Shown piece after piece: positions 55,601 to 62,940 of a stretch of DNA of 64,000 nucleotides. The position numbers and the translations under genes are program-made. The DNA lies in NCBI RefSeq assembly GCF_023073335.1, contig NZ_JADPJG010000005.1, positions 1 through 64,000 on the forward strand. Reading direction: 5' to 3'. Numbering within the stretch: the first letter of the stretch is position 1; each line of letters begins with the position of its first letter. Below the pieces are notes generated by a model. The model searched no databases. It was not told the origin of the DNA and was given only the letters and a program-made list of their open reading frames with translations. This DNA is from Bradyrhizobium sp. 21. Lineage in GTDB: Bacteria; Pseudomonadota; Alphaproteobacteria; Rhizobiales; Xanthobacteraceae.

Positions 55601-56105
55601 TCGGACCGACCGCCGGTCCGACGAACGCGCAGCCGCCGAGATCGTCCTGCGGCCCCGGCACGAAATCGATCACAGCGATATCGAGCGCCTTGGCGACGTC
55701 GCGGCTCGCCGAGTTCGTGTCGGCCCGGGTGACCAGCGCCGTCAGCTTCAATTCGCTGAAATAGCGTTGCAGCTCGTCCGCCGTCAGGTCGGGATTGACG
55801 GGAACGCAGGCGCAGCTCGATGCGACCGCGATCAGGGCCAGTGCGCTGTCGGCGCCGCGCGGCAGCGCAACGGCAACCCGGTCGGCAGGGGCGATGCCGA
55901 GACCGCGCAGCGTGCGAACGAGATCCTGTGTCCGCTCGCCAATCCCGCGATAGTTGAGGACCGGCCGGCCGGGGGCAAGGAGGGCGGGGGCCGCCGGCGT
56001 CTTGCGGGCATGGAAATCCAGAAGACCGCCGATATCCGCGAATATCTTCGCTTCGGCCGTCGTGCTCGCTGATTCCCGCGGCGCTAGGCGTGTGACGTCC
56101 GACAA
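49653..56105 (-). CDS. bimodular nonribosomal peptide synthetase, A-T-C-A-T-C, no thioesterase
   Basis: The 2150-residue protein has six domains. A1 (about 20-530) resembles acyl-CoA ligases: TSGTAARPK near 188, YGMTEAASQ, FRTGDLGYLD and GASGKVKRNA. T1 has LGADSLAV near 565. C1 has HHLVTDG near 758. A2 (about 1095-1590) has YTSGSSGAPKG near 1238, YGASECSDD and YRTGDLARR. T2 has GGHSLLAG near 1633. C2 has HHSVVDG near 1845 and ends the protein. Both carrier serines and both HHxxxDG motifs are intact. The A2 segment QSFVISVWQF has Val where the Asp that binds the alpha-amino group normally stands. An acyl or hydroxy/aryl starter is likely joined to a second unit, then released by the last C domain onto an unknown acceptor. 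Confidence 0.94.
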   Translation of the reverse strand: MSDVTRLAPRESASTTAEAKIFADIGGLLDFHARKTPAAPALLAPGRPVLNYRGIGERTQDLVRTLRGLGIAPADRVAVALPRGADSALALIAVASSCACVPVNPDLTADELQRYFSELKLTALVTRADTNSASRDVAKALDIAVIDFVPGPQDDLGGCAFVGPAVGPTNTSGASCGDDDAFILLTSGTAARPKMVPLTHRSACLSAYNAGRVLSLASHDRLLNVLPLFHAHGLISGLLTALAAGSSVVCTNGFDAPSFFGWMRELQPTWYTAVPTIHRALLTAAEANPDLAQSSSLRVIRSASASLAPAILDGLEATFGVPVLETYGMTEAASQIAANPFELRKVGSVGRAAGPEIAIMDETGRALASGEQGEIMLRGPNMSRGYYNDEAATQAAFRNGWFRTGDLGYLDADGYLFIVGRIKDVINRGGQKISPLEVEEVLLSHPAVLEAGVFAVPHPKLGENVAAVVVLRPNSEATSDQLRQFARKRLAAYKVPSLIRSVATLPKGASGKVKRNALAELIASVDGGDEARLPRNALETQLAGIWASLLELPQVGVDQDVFALGADSLAVTQMRSRLRERFNVDFSFEDIFDCATVAALAARLETAATHRETILPAWRQAAIAAAPLSFQQQRMYVLSRLDPTRYNYNVVEVALLKGPVDVAALSASLTAVSARHDVLRSVVIERDGEPAQLVLQSPPRLEQIKLKPCPADKRAAVIRREALGLAQYPFDLAREAPLKVTLLSFDKSSHALVVNVHHLVTDGWSQRLFWEELAAHYSAARKKDLAAPPAPAFQYRDFALWQQSWAQTPAAREQLHYWRAQLDGVTTLPLRTDRPRPEVWNGHGARRYLEFSRTLSADLRALSQNQGVTPFMTLLAVFQCLLYRHTGHEDVATGSLIANRNQIESERLIGLFANTLILRNDFGGDPSFGEMLRRVRQVTLDAYRNQDLAIEEVLRALQIARRSDGNPLFRIMFILQNASIEAARFSGLSTRRIEIDPKVARFDITLELVEADGRFTGFFEYATDLFDAATIEGMAAQFKTLLKSVIAAPEQRISQLPLLTGAERRQLLAQGRGVPANFTTRGNFSERFDRQARKTPNAIAVSDGRTSLSYRELARRSQAVARWLARDGVGAEAVVALLADRGPDLLAAMIAAQRVGAAFLNLDPDQPPARLATILGSSCARVLLTGRAQSSVVDALLEPLVERIQVAELEDAIAPGATKPAGAARRAASSLAYLVYTSGSSGAPKGVMIEQRGLSNHLASLISELGLSARDVIAQTAPQSFVISVWQFLAGPMVGARVHVCGNAIVRDPILLAREIEREGITVLEIVPSLLRVILDRMDEAPIRRAFARLRLLISTGEPLPVDLCKAWFARCPKVPLINAYGASECSDDVSLHRLTRAPATATGNVPVGAPLPNTQLYVLDASLQPQPVGVTGELCIGGAGIGRGYVNDPAQNRQRFLPDPFARQAGSRLYRTGDLARRRADGTIECLGRADHQVKVRGYRIELKEIENALADHPGVHAGIVEPRREASGDVRLIAHIVAASGSRSSASELREFLKSRLPGHAIPSAFLFLDQVPLNAHGKIDRTALLAPAQQEASGPDAAVPARRFTEKVLSDIWIDLLKVENLGVTDNFFDLGGHSLLAGQAMARVARALGVSLPIKTIFEAPTIEDLARRVDEAVAAKPRKPPASAPRLAGASLAESRPPTLSIAQEQMLRIEQNLPELPLFNLPFAFRLQGPLNRAALAQAIDDVVRRHESLRTHFGWSGGEPVSHIAAPGTLGRVLTVETIGDGQPHTNKRRKALELRKIDLLIEQETYAPIDTARAPLLRARLLRLHDGDHVLLLTLHHSVVDGWSIGVLFEELSNRYAALAGYPSLPLPKLPPAFSDVARWQRWWCGTDAARRQAADWTENLRGAAPLFEGESGPGASTGHHPVNLERELIGRLTTFAAQHNGTLFMCLLTGLKALLLARTGRNDISVATAMANRAQPDTDRIVGPFENTVIVRTQITPELTFVQALARVRQSVLDAHARQELPFNILTDHLEQEGVNPASLLQVYFTLQNPLRRPLDLPDLTAGSIGNVAREGQPVLPIDPTWLSLMLKERPTGITGSCNYKSELLDGATVGQWMEDLVALLGAAVAQPNAPLSRLLNRRAA

Positions 56106-56247
56106 TTCCGTTCCCTTTTGATCCGATTGGGCTATTCTTCCAAGAACTAAGGGAACGCGTCCAGTCTGAGGTGAAGTTTTGGCCCCAAAATCTGTGGTTG
56201 CGGGGCCCTAAGCCCTTCGACGGAGTGATTGGTCGGGCGGAATCACC
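56106..56247. promoter_or_regulatory. divergent promoter region between NRPS and cyclase genes
   Basis: A 142-bp gap between two divergent starts. It has no reading frame and no obvious palindrome. It must carry the promoters of both genes, which makes shared control possible. Confidence 0.4.
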
Positions 56248-59200
56248 ATGCTGGAGAATGAGCCGGGCACGGGAGCGGAAGGCGGGCTGAAGCGCTGGCT
56301 CGAGGGTATCGGGCTTGGCCACTATACCGATCTCTTCGCGCAGCACCGTCTCGATCTCGACGTCATGGGGGACCTGACCGAATCCGATCTCGTCGAGCTC
56401 GGATTGCCGCTCGGCGATCGGAAGCGGCTCCAGCGGGCCATGACCGCGTTGTTCCAGGCCGAAACAGCGGAGAAGCCCGACGTGACGGCGCGCCCGCAAC
56501 CGCGCACGGAAGTCGGGGCCGAACGGCGTCAGCTCACCACCATGTTCTGCGACATGGTGGATTCCACCTCGCTCTCGGTGCAGTTCGATCCGGAAGACGT
56601 GCGCGACATGATCGCGAGCTTCCGCGAAACCTGTGTCCGCGTGGTGAAGCATTACGAGGGCTTTGCCGCCCGCTTCGTCGGCGACGGTATTTTGGTCTAT
56701 TTCGGCTATCCGACCGCACATGAGGACGACGCCGAGCGCGCGGTGCGCGCGGGGCTCGAGATCGTCCGGGTGCTGTCGACGGCGCGCGCGATCGAGCCGC
56801 GCGGTGCGCTCAGCCACTCACCCGCGGTCCGCATCGGCATCGCGACCGGTCTCGTCGTGGTCGGCGATCTCGTCGGACAGGGCACCGAAGAGCGCGACTC
56901 CGCGGTCGGAGAAACCGTCAATCTCGCCGCGCGCCTGCAAGGCCTGGCGCCGCCCAACGGTGTGGTGATTTCCACCTCGACCCAGGCGCTGCTGAAGGGG
57001 AAGTTCGACTACCGCGATCTCGGGGTCCACGCGCTGAAGGGCATCTCGGAGAAGGCGCAGGCCTGGCACGTGATGCGCGCCTCGCGGGTGGAGACCCGCT
57101 TCGCCGCCGCCATGGGCACGCGGCTGACCCCGCTCGTCAATCGCGAGGAGGAGATTGCGCTGCTGATGGGCCGCTGGCAGCAGGTCAAGGATGGCGATGG
57201 CCAGGTCGTGGTGAAATTTGGCGAGCCCGGCATCGGCAAGTCGCGCATCATCCAGGAAATCTTCGAGCGGATATCGGGCGACCGGCATGGCCAGGTCTCG
57301 TTCCAGTGCTCGCCCTATTACACCTCCACGGCGTTCTATCCGTTCGCCGAGCAGCTCAAATTCTCCCTCGGTCTCGACCGCGAGGATGCGTCCGCCCAGT
57401 CGCTGGCGAGCCTGGAGACCGCGATCGTCGCCGCGCATGGCGACATCGAACAGGTCACGCCGCTGTTTGCCGCGCTGTTGTCCATTCCCACCGGTGACCG
57501 CTATCCGCCGCTCGAGCTGTCGCCGCAGCAGCAAAAGGACGCGACCGTCGCGGCCCTGGTCAATCATTTCCTCGGGCTCGCGCGCGAGTTGCCGCTGGTG
57601 ATCGCGTTCGAGGATCTGCACTGGGTCGACCCGACCTCCCGCGAGGTGATCGATCTCCTCGTCGACCGGGCGCAGAACAGGCCGGTCCTCGTCATCATCA
57701 CCGCGCGTTCCGAATTCCAGCCGAGCTGGAACGCGCATTCGCACATCACCACCCTGGTGCTGAACCGCCTGAGCCGGCAGTTGCGCGCAACGCTGGTCGA
57801 GCGTGTCGCCGGACGTGAGCTTCCCAAGGAGGTCGTCGAGGAGATCATCGTCAAGACCGACGGCGTGCCGCTGTTCCTGGAGGAGCTCACCAAGACCGTT
57901 CTCGAATCCAACCTATTGACCGAGCGGCACGGGCGCTACGTGCTGTCGGGCCCGTGGCGGCAGCTCGCGATCCCGGCGACGCTGTCGGACTCGCTGATGG
58001 CGCGGCTGGACCGGATGGGACCGTTCAAGCGGATCGCGCAGATCGGCGCCACCATCGGCCGCGAATTCTCCTACGAGACGCTGCACGCGGTCGCCAATAC
58101 GCCCGCCGAGCAGATCGAGGCGGCGCTCAATCATCTGGAGCAAGCGGGATTGATCATGCGCCGCGGCCATCCGCCCGACGCGCTCTACTCCTTCAAGCAC
58201 GTGATGATCCAGAACGCCGCGCATGCGAGCCTGCTGCACAGCGAGCGGCGCAAGCTGCATTCCCGGATCGCCCAGGTGCTCGCCGAGATGTATCCGGAGA
58301 AGACCGAGCGCGAACCGGAGCTGCTCGCCCATCATTTGACCGAATCCGGCCAGAGCGAGGGCGCCGCCAGCTTCTGGCTCAAGGCGGGCAAGCAGGCGGC
58401 CAAGAGCGGCGCCAATCTGGAGGCGATCGGCCATCTGCGCCGGGGTTTGAGCGTCGTGCAGGCCAATGCGCGCATGCAGGGCGCCGACGAGATGGAGCTC
58501 GAGCTGCGCATCGCGCTCGGCAACGCGCTGATCGCCGCCAAGGGCTACGCCGTGCAGGAGGTCGAGGAGAATTACATTCGCGCGCTCGAGCTCGGCCAGC
58601 AGCTCGACGACGAGGAGAAGGCCTTTGCCGCCACGCGCGGGCTCTGGGTCTGTCATTTCATCCGCGCTGACCTGACCCGCGCGCACGATCTCAGCGTCGA
58701 GCTCCTGAAATTTGCCAAGCGCGAGCGGTTGAACGAGGGCGCGCAGCCGGCGCAGCAGACCGGCTATCTGATCGAGGCGCATCGTGCGATCGCGATGACC
58801 ATGCTCTATCGCGGGCGCTTCGCCGCCTCGCAGCACCATTTGCACCGCTGCATCAACCTGTACAGCCCCGATCTGCACGCCGATCTGATGGAGCGGCACG
58901 GCACCGATCCCGGTGTCGTCTCGCTGTCCTATCTCGGCTACCTGCTGTGGTTCCTGGGCCGGCCCGACGCGGCGCGCCAGCACAGCGAGCAGGCGATCGC
59001 GAATGCCGAGAAGATCCGCCACCCCTTCACGCTCGCCTTCGCGCTCGTGTTCGGCGCCTATCTCTGTCAGCATTTGCGCGACGTCGAGGGCACGCGCGAC
59101 CACGCCAACCGCGCCATGATCATCGCCACCGAGCACAATTTCCTGCACTGGAAGCAGCAGGCGGCGATCCTGCGCGGCTGGGCGCTGGCGCAGCTCGGCG

Positions 59201-59718
59201 AGGCCGACGAAGGCCTCAGCCAGATGCGCTTCGGCCTCGACGAATACGAGGCGATGGATTCCTGGCTCGCCGGCTGCTGGTTCCGCTGCCTGCTCGCGGA
59301 GGCCTACGCCAAGGTCGGGATGCGCGATGCCGCCTTGCGCGCGCTGGACGGTGCGCTCGCGACCGCGAGACGGACCGGCGATCACTCCTACCTCGCCGAA
59401 GTCTACCGCCTGCAGGGCGAAATCACCCTGTCGGACGGCGATCCGGCCTCGGCGAAGGAGGCCGAGGAGCTGTTCGGCCTGTCGCTGGAAATCGCCCGCA
59501 AGCAGGGCGCGCTGTCCTGGGAGCTTCGCACCGCCGTCAGCCTCGCGCGCCTGTCGCACGAAGCCGGCAAGCGCGAGCACGCAAGTCTCCTGCTCGTACC
59601 GATCGTCGGCAAATTCAGCGAGGGTTTCTACACGCCGGACCTGAAACTGGCGATGCAACTGGTCAACGAGCTCAGTGCGGACGCGCCCGTTCCTGAACAG
59701 GCCGATCCCGTGCGATGA
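56248..59718 (+). CDS. SAM-domain class III adenylate/guanylate cyclase fused to AAA-type ATPase and TPR region
   Basis: The 1156-residue cytoplasmic protein has a SAM domain (about 10-72), then a class III cyclase domain (about 92-270) with both metal-binding Asp residues (Asp102 in FCDMVDST, Asp146 in VGDGILVYFG). A signal-transduction ATPase domain follows (Walker A GEPGIGKSR near 326-334; Walker B LVIAFEDLHWVD near 450-461), then a long TPR-like helical region (about 690-1140). This SAM-cyclase-ATPase-TPR architecture is common in Bradyrhizobium and its ligand is unknown. It overlaps the methyltransferase gene by 4 bp. Nucleotide made could be cAMP. Confidence 0.92.
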   Translation: MLENEPGTGAEGGLKRWLEGIGLGHYTDLFAQHRLDLDVMGDLTESDLVELGLPLGDRKRLQRAMTALFQAETAEKPDVTARPQPRTEVGAERRQLTTMFCDMVDSTSLSVQFDPEDVRDMIASFRETCVRVVKHYEGFAARFVGDGILVYFGYPTAHEDDAERAVRAGLEIVRVLSTARAIEPRGALSHSPAVRIGIATGLVVVGDLVGQGTEERDSAVGETVNLAARLQGLAPPNGVVISTSTQALLKGKFDYRDLGVHALKGISEKAQAWHVMRASRVETRFAAAMGTRLTPLVNREEEIALLMGRWQQVKDGDGQVVVKFGEPGIGKSRIIQEIFERISGDRHGQVSFQCSPYYTSTAFYPFAEQLKFSLGLDREDASAQSLASLETAIVAAHGDIEQVTPLFAALLSIPTGDRYPPLELSPQQQKDATVAALVNHFLGLARELPLVIAFEDLHWVDPTSREVIDLLVDRAQNRPVLVIITARSEFQPSWNAHSHITTLVLNRLSRQLRATLVERVAGRELPKEVVEEIIVKTDGVPLFLEELTKTVLESNLLTERHGRYVLSGPWRQLAIPATLSDSLMARLDRMGPFKRIAQIGATIGREFSYETLHAVANTPAEQIEAALNHLEQAGLIMRRGHPPDALYSFKHVMIQNAAHASLLHSERRKLHSRIAQVLAEMYPEKTEREPELLAHHLTESGQSEGAASFWLKAGKQAAKSGANLEAIGHLRRGLSVVQANARMQGADEMELELRIALGNALIAAKGYAVQEVEENYIRALELGQQLDDEEKAFAATRGLWVCHFIRADLTRAHDLSVELLKFAKRERLNEGAQPAQQTGYLIEAHRAIAMTMLYRGRFAASQHHLHRCINLYSPDLHADLMERHGTDPGVVSLSYLGYLLWFLGRPDAARQHSEQAIANAEKIRHPFTLAFALVFGAYLCQHLRDVEGTRDHANRAMIIATEHNFLHWKQQAAILRGWALAQLGEADEGLSQMRFGLDEYEAMDSWLAGCWFRCLLAEAYAKVGMRDAALRALDGALATARRTGDHSYLAEVYRLQGEITLSDGDPASAKEAEELFGLSLEIARKQGALSWELRTAVSLARLSHEAGKREHASLLLVPIVGKFSEGFYTPDLKLAMQLVNELSADAPVPEQADPVR

Positions 59719-60509
59719 GCGATCTTGCCGCCGCCCGCGCGCGTTACGTCGAGTTGATTGCGAAGCGTGAACGGATTTCCTCAAAGCGCCTGCTGGAGGC
59801 ACTCGCCACTGTTCCGCGCGAAAAGTTTCTGGCGAAGGGACCCTGGCGCATCAAGAGCGAGGCGGCGCGCAGCTATCGGCTGACGGCGGATGCCGATCCC
59901 GTTCATCTCCAGGACAATGTGCTGGTCGCGATCGATGCGCGTCGCAAGCTCGACACCGGACTGCCGAGCCTGTGGGCGCATTTCATCGATTTGCTCGACG
60001 TCGGCGAAAAAGACCGCGTGGTCCAGATCGGCTGCGGGCTCGGCTATTTCTCGGCCGTGCTGTCGGGGATCGTGGGCCCGAAGGGCAGGGTGCATGCCAT
60101 CGAATGCGACCAGCGGCTTGCGGCGCGCGCAGCGACCTATCTTGGCGCCTATCGCAACGTCGCGGTCGTCCACGGTGACGGATGCGAGGACATCGGCGAA
60201 CCCGCCGACGTGATCATCGTTCATGCCGGCTTCTCGCACCCGCATCCGCTCTGGCTCCGGTCGCTCCGCCCGCGTGGCCGCCTCCTGGTGCCGCTGACCC
60301 AGCGGGACCGCGAAGGCGCCGCCCTCAAGATCACGCGCAAGCGCAAGGGGTTCGAAGCCGAGGCGGTGCAGCAGATCCGGATCTTCCCCGGCCAGGGACG
60401 AGGTGTGACCGCGCTCGACGACCGCGTCGCCGACTGGTGGCAGCGCGCGTCGGCCCTGGCGCCCTTGCGGTTTCGCGGCATCGAGCAGGGGCTGCCGTCG
60501 GATAGCTAA
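59715..60509 (+). CDS. PCMT-like protein-L-isoaspartate O-methyltransferase homologue
   Basis: The 264-residue protein has a SAM-binding Rossmann fold with motif I VVQIGCGLGYFSAVLSG near residues 99-115, an acidic end of strand 2 in VHAIECDQ, and DVIIVHAGFSHPH near 170-182. The N-terminal LLEALATVPREKFL also fits PCMT. It differs from canonical PCMT in length (264 against about 210) and lacks a clear LGTGSGY-type spacing match, so its methyl acceptor may be something else. It is translationally coupled to the cyclase (ATGA at 59715-59718). Confidence 0.78.
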   Translation: MSDLAAARARYVELIAKRERISSKRLLEALATVPREKFLAKGPWRIKSEAARSYRLTADADPVHLQDNVLVAIDARRKLDTGLPSLWAHFIDLLDVGEKDRVVQIGCGLGYFSAVLSGIVGPKGRVHAIECDQRLAARAATYLGAYRNVAVVHGDGCEDIGEPADVIIVHAGFSHPHPLWLRSLRPRGRLLVPLTQRDREGAALKITRKRKGFEAEAVQQIRIFPGQGRGVTALDDRVADWWQRASALAPLRFRGIEQGLPSDS

Positions 60510-60603
60510 TGCTTGGTTTCGTTTTACCTTGATCTCGAATGCAAGTTTCCAACGGCTCCGGCCGGGGCTATGACTGCGGCCTAATCGCCATACGAGCGCG
60601 CCC

Positions 60604-61554
60604 ATGCATTCCGTTGCCCTGCTGACCGCCAGCTACGCCAAGGATATCGAGCGCTTTTCGCTGCTCAGCGAGAGCATCGACACCTGGTTGACGGGTTACA
60701 CGCGGCATTATGTTCTCGTTAACGATGAGGATTTGCCGCTGTTCGCGCGGTTCGCATCCGACAAGCGCGTCATCGTTCCGGCCTCGCGTTACTTGCCGAA
60801 ATGGCTCCGGGCGCTGCCGCCGGCTCTCCAGTTCATCAGCAAGCGGCGGGTCTGGCTGTCGCTGCTGTCGTCGCCCGTCCATGGCTGGCACATTCAGCAG
60901 ATCCTCAAGATCGCCGGCGTCCTCAACGCGCCGGAGCAGCGCGTCTGCATCCTGGATTCGGACAATCTGTTCTTCCGCGAATTCGATGTCGGCCAATATG
61001 CCGGCGCCGAGAAGACGCCGCTGTTCGTCACGCGTAAGGGGATCGACGCCGACCACCCCTTGCATGTGCTGTGGCTCCGCACCGTCGATCAGCTTCTCGG
61101 TATCGAGCAGCGCTCGTTCCCGGCCGACGACTATGTCGGCAACGCGCTGGTCTGGGACAAGGACACCGCGCGCGCGATGACCGACGCGATCAAGTCGGCG
61201 ACGGGATTGAACTGGGTTCTGGCACTGTGCCGGAAGAAGAAGTTCTCGGAATATTTGATGTACGGCAACTTCGTCGCCAACTCGCCAGCCCATCTGACCG
61301 CGCACCGGGTCACGGAAGAGAGCATCGCGGTCTCGCATTGGGACGACACGCGCCTCGACCGCCCGGCCATCGAGGCGATGATGCGCGCCGCTTCGCCCGA
61401 GCAGGTCGCGCTCTGCATCCAGTCCTATTCGTCGACCTCGATCGACGATATCCGCGACGTGTTCCGCCTCAGCTCGCGCGAGCGTCGCGGTCCGAGCCTC
61501 GCGCCCGACCACGTGAACGACGCGGCCGAATTCGCAGTGCCGAAGGCGCGCTGA
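60604..61554 (+). CDS. DUF6492 glycosyltransferase-like protein
   Basis: The 316-residue protein has no signal peptide. Its start VALLTASYAKDIERFSLLSESI and the acidic CILDSDNLFF near residues 117-126 are features of DUF6492. That family looks like GT-A glycosyltransferases, with the DSDN as a DxD-type metal site. A GH10 hydrolase and a flippase-like gene follow, so a role in surface polysaccharide assembly is likely. ATG at 60604 lacks a strong ribosome site. Confidence 0.78.
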   Translation: MHSVALLTASYAKDIERFSLLSESIDTWLTGYTRHYVLVNDEDLPLFARFASDKRVIVPASRYLPKWLRALPPALQFISKRRVWLSLLSSPVHGWHIQQILKIAGVLNAPEQRVCILDSDNLFFREFDVGQYAGAEKTPLFVTRKGIDADHPLHVLWLRTVDQLLGIEQRSFPADDYVGNALVWDKDTARAMTDAIKSATGLNWVLALCRKKKFSEYLMYGNFVANSPAHLTAHRVTEESIAVSHWDDTRLDRPAIEAMMRAASPEQVALCIQSYSSTSIDDIRDVFRLSSRERRGPSLAPDHVNDAAEFAVPKAR

Positions 61555-61566
61555 AGACCGGCGCCC

Positions 61567-62634
61567 TTACACGTCCCGCGTGAATTTGCTGATCACGTCC
61601 ATGAACGGCTTCGGCTTGAATTCGCCGTCGAGCGGCAAGGGACGGTTCGGCTGCTTGTCGGCGCGGGCAAAGGTGCCGTTGATCCAGCTGTAGCGGTCCG
61701 AGAGGCCCCAGGTCAGGATCGAGCGCACGGGTCCGCTGGTCGCGATCGCGGTCAAGAGATCATCGACGCGCTTGGCGACGACGGCATCACGCTCCGCCGG
61801 CGTTCCCATCAGCTTCTGGTCGTCGACATCGAGTTCGGTGACGAGCACATCGAGGCCCCAGGAGCGCAGCTCGGTGACGAATTCGGCCAGCCCGTGGGTG
61901 TCGATCTCCAGCTCGGCATGCAGATGCGCTTGCAGCCCCACGGCGTGCAGCGGCACGCCTTGGTCGAGCAACTCCATGATGAGATTGCGGTACGCTGCGC
62001 GCTTCGCAATGAACGAGTCCTTTGCCGACTCGATGTCATATTCGTTGATCGCGAGCTTGACGAAGGGATCGGCTGCGGCGGCGGTGCGGTAAGCGAGAGG
62101 AATCCAGGCGTTGCCCAGGTGCTGCGTCCAGAACGTATCGCGGCGGTCTTTTGGACTGCGGGGATTGTCCGGGATCGGCTCGTTGACGACGTCCCACGAC
62201 GTCAGCTTGTCCTTGTAATAGGAGACGACGGTGCCGATGTGGTCGACATAGGCGCGCTCGACGCCTTTGGAATCCTTGATCTGCTTGGTCCAGTCCGGAA
62301 TGTCATAATACCAGGCGAGCGCGTGGCCGCGCATCGTCAAATCGTTCTGCCGCGCGAAATCCAGAATCGCGTCCGCGCGTTCGAACGCAAATGTGTGCGC
62401 GGTCGGCCGCAGCATCGGCCATTTCAGCTCGAGCACCGGCACCACCTGTGTGCAATAGGTGCTGATGGCTTCGCCGAGCCTGGGATCGGCTTGCAGGTCC
62501 CAGAGCGTGGCCGCGGCGCCGAACCCCGGACGGCGCTGGGCAAGCTTTGATGCCGGCGCTGCGGACGCCGATGCGCCCGCCGCAAGTGCTGCAGCGCTGC
62601 CGAGGAGAAATTCGCGTCTGTCCAGCTTGGTCAC
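61567..62634 (-). CDS. Tat-exported GH10 endo-beta-1,4-xylanase family glycosidase
   Basis: The 355-residue protein has a Tat signal (DRREFLLGSAAALAAG, residues 5-20) and a single GH10 barrel. The acid/base Glu152 is in DVVNEP and the nucleophile Glu267 is in VTELDV; HALAW near 104-108 is also typical. The start is GTG at 62634, preceded by AAAGGA. There is no carbohydrate-binding module. In an exopolysaccharide context such an enzyme may trim the cell's own polymer rather than degrade plant xylan. It is opposite in direction to its neighbours. Confidence 0.93.
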   Translation of the reverse strand: MTKLDRREFLLGSAAALAAGASASAAPASKLAQRRPGFGAAATLWDLQADPRLGEAISTYCTQVVPVLELKWPMLRPTAHTFAFERADAILDFARQNDLTMRGHALAWYYDIPDWTKQIKDSKGVERAYVDHIGTVVSYYKDKLTSWDVVNEPIPDNPRSPKDRRDTFWTQHLGNAWIPLAYRTAAAADPFVKLAINEYDIESAKDSFIAKRAAYRNLIMELLDQGVPLHAVGLQAHLHAELEIDTHGLAEFVTELRSWGLDVLVTELDVDDQKLMGTPAERDAVVAKRVDDLLTAIATSGPVRSILTWGLSDRYSWINGTFARADKQPNRPLPLDGEFKPKPFMDVISKFTRDV

Positions 62635-62940
62635 GGCAGTCCTTTTCGAACCAACGCGCCACCGTACCAAGCGCCGCCTTGCAACGCCGCGGTTTTCCCT
62701 CGTTGGGTTAACTTTGTCATCTGTGAATCATGGTTCCTTTGGGTGATCGCGCACTCCCGTTCCGGGAAGGGCAAATTTAACGCTAACGTGCGAAAGCAGC
62801 CTCGGAGGCTCATTCGCCGCCCGATCTCCAGACTTATGTGACACTCTTGAGGGATGCTGCGGCGCAATTCGTTCGCCCGCCAAGGTCCAATTCATTAGCG
62901 GCCGTCACATTCGCAACAAAGTTGCCGGTCCCGTGCTCGC
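62635..62940. promoter_or_regulatory. divergent intergenic region between GH10 gene and flippase-like gene
   Basis: A 306-bp gap that is AT-richer than the coding DNA. It includes TTAA tetramers near 62708 and 62777 that do not form a 7-bp-spaced pair. GCCTCGGAGGC near 62800 is a short palindrome. No gene is visible; promoters for both flanking genes are expected here. Confidence 0.4.

Noticed and set aside
54940..56817. A 625-codon minus-strand frame overlapping the NRPS and cyclase starts
   Set aside because: It crosses two well-supported divergent genes and has no family features.
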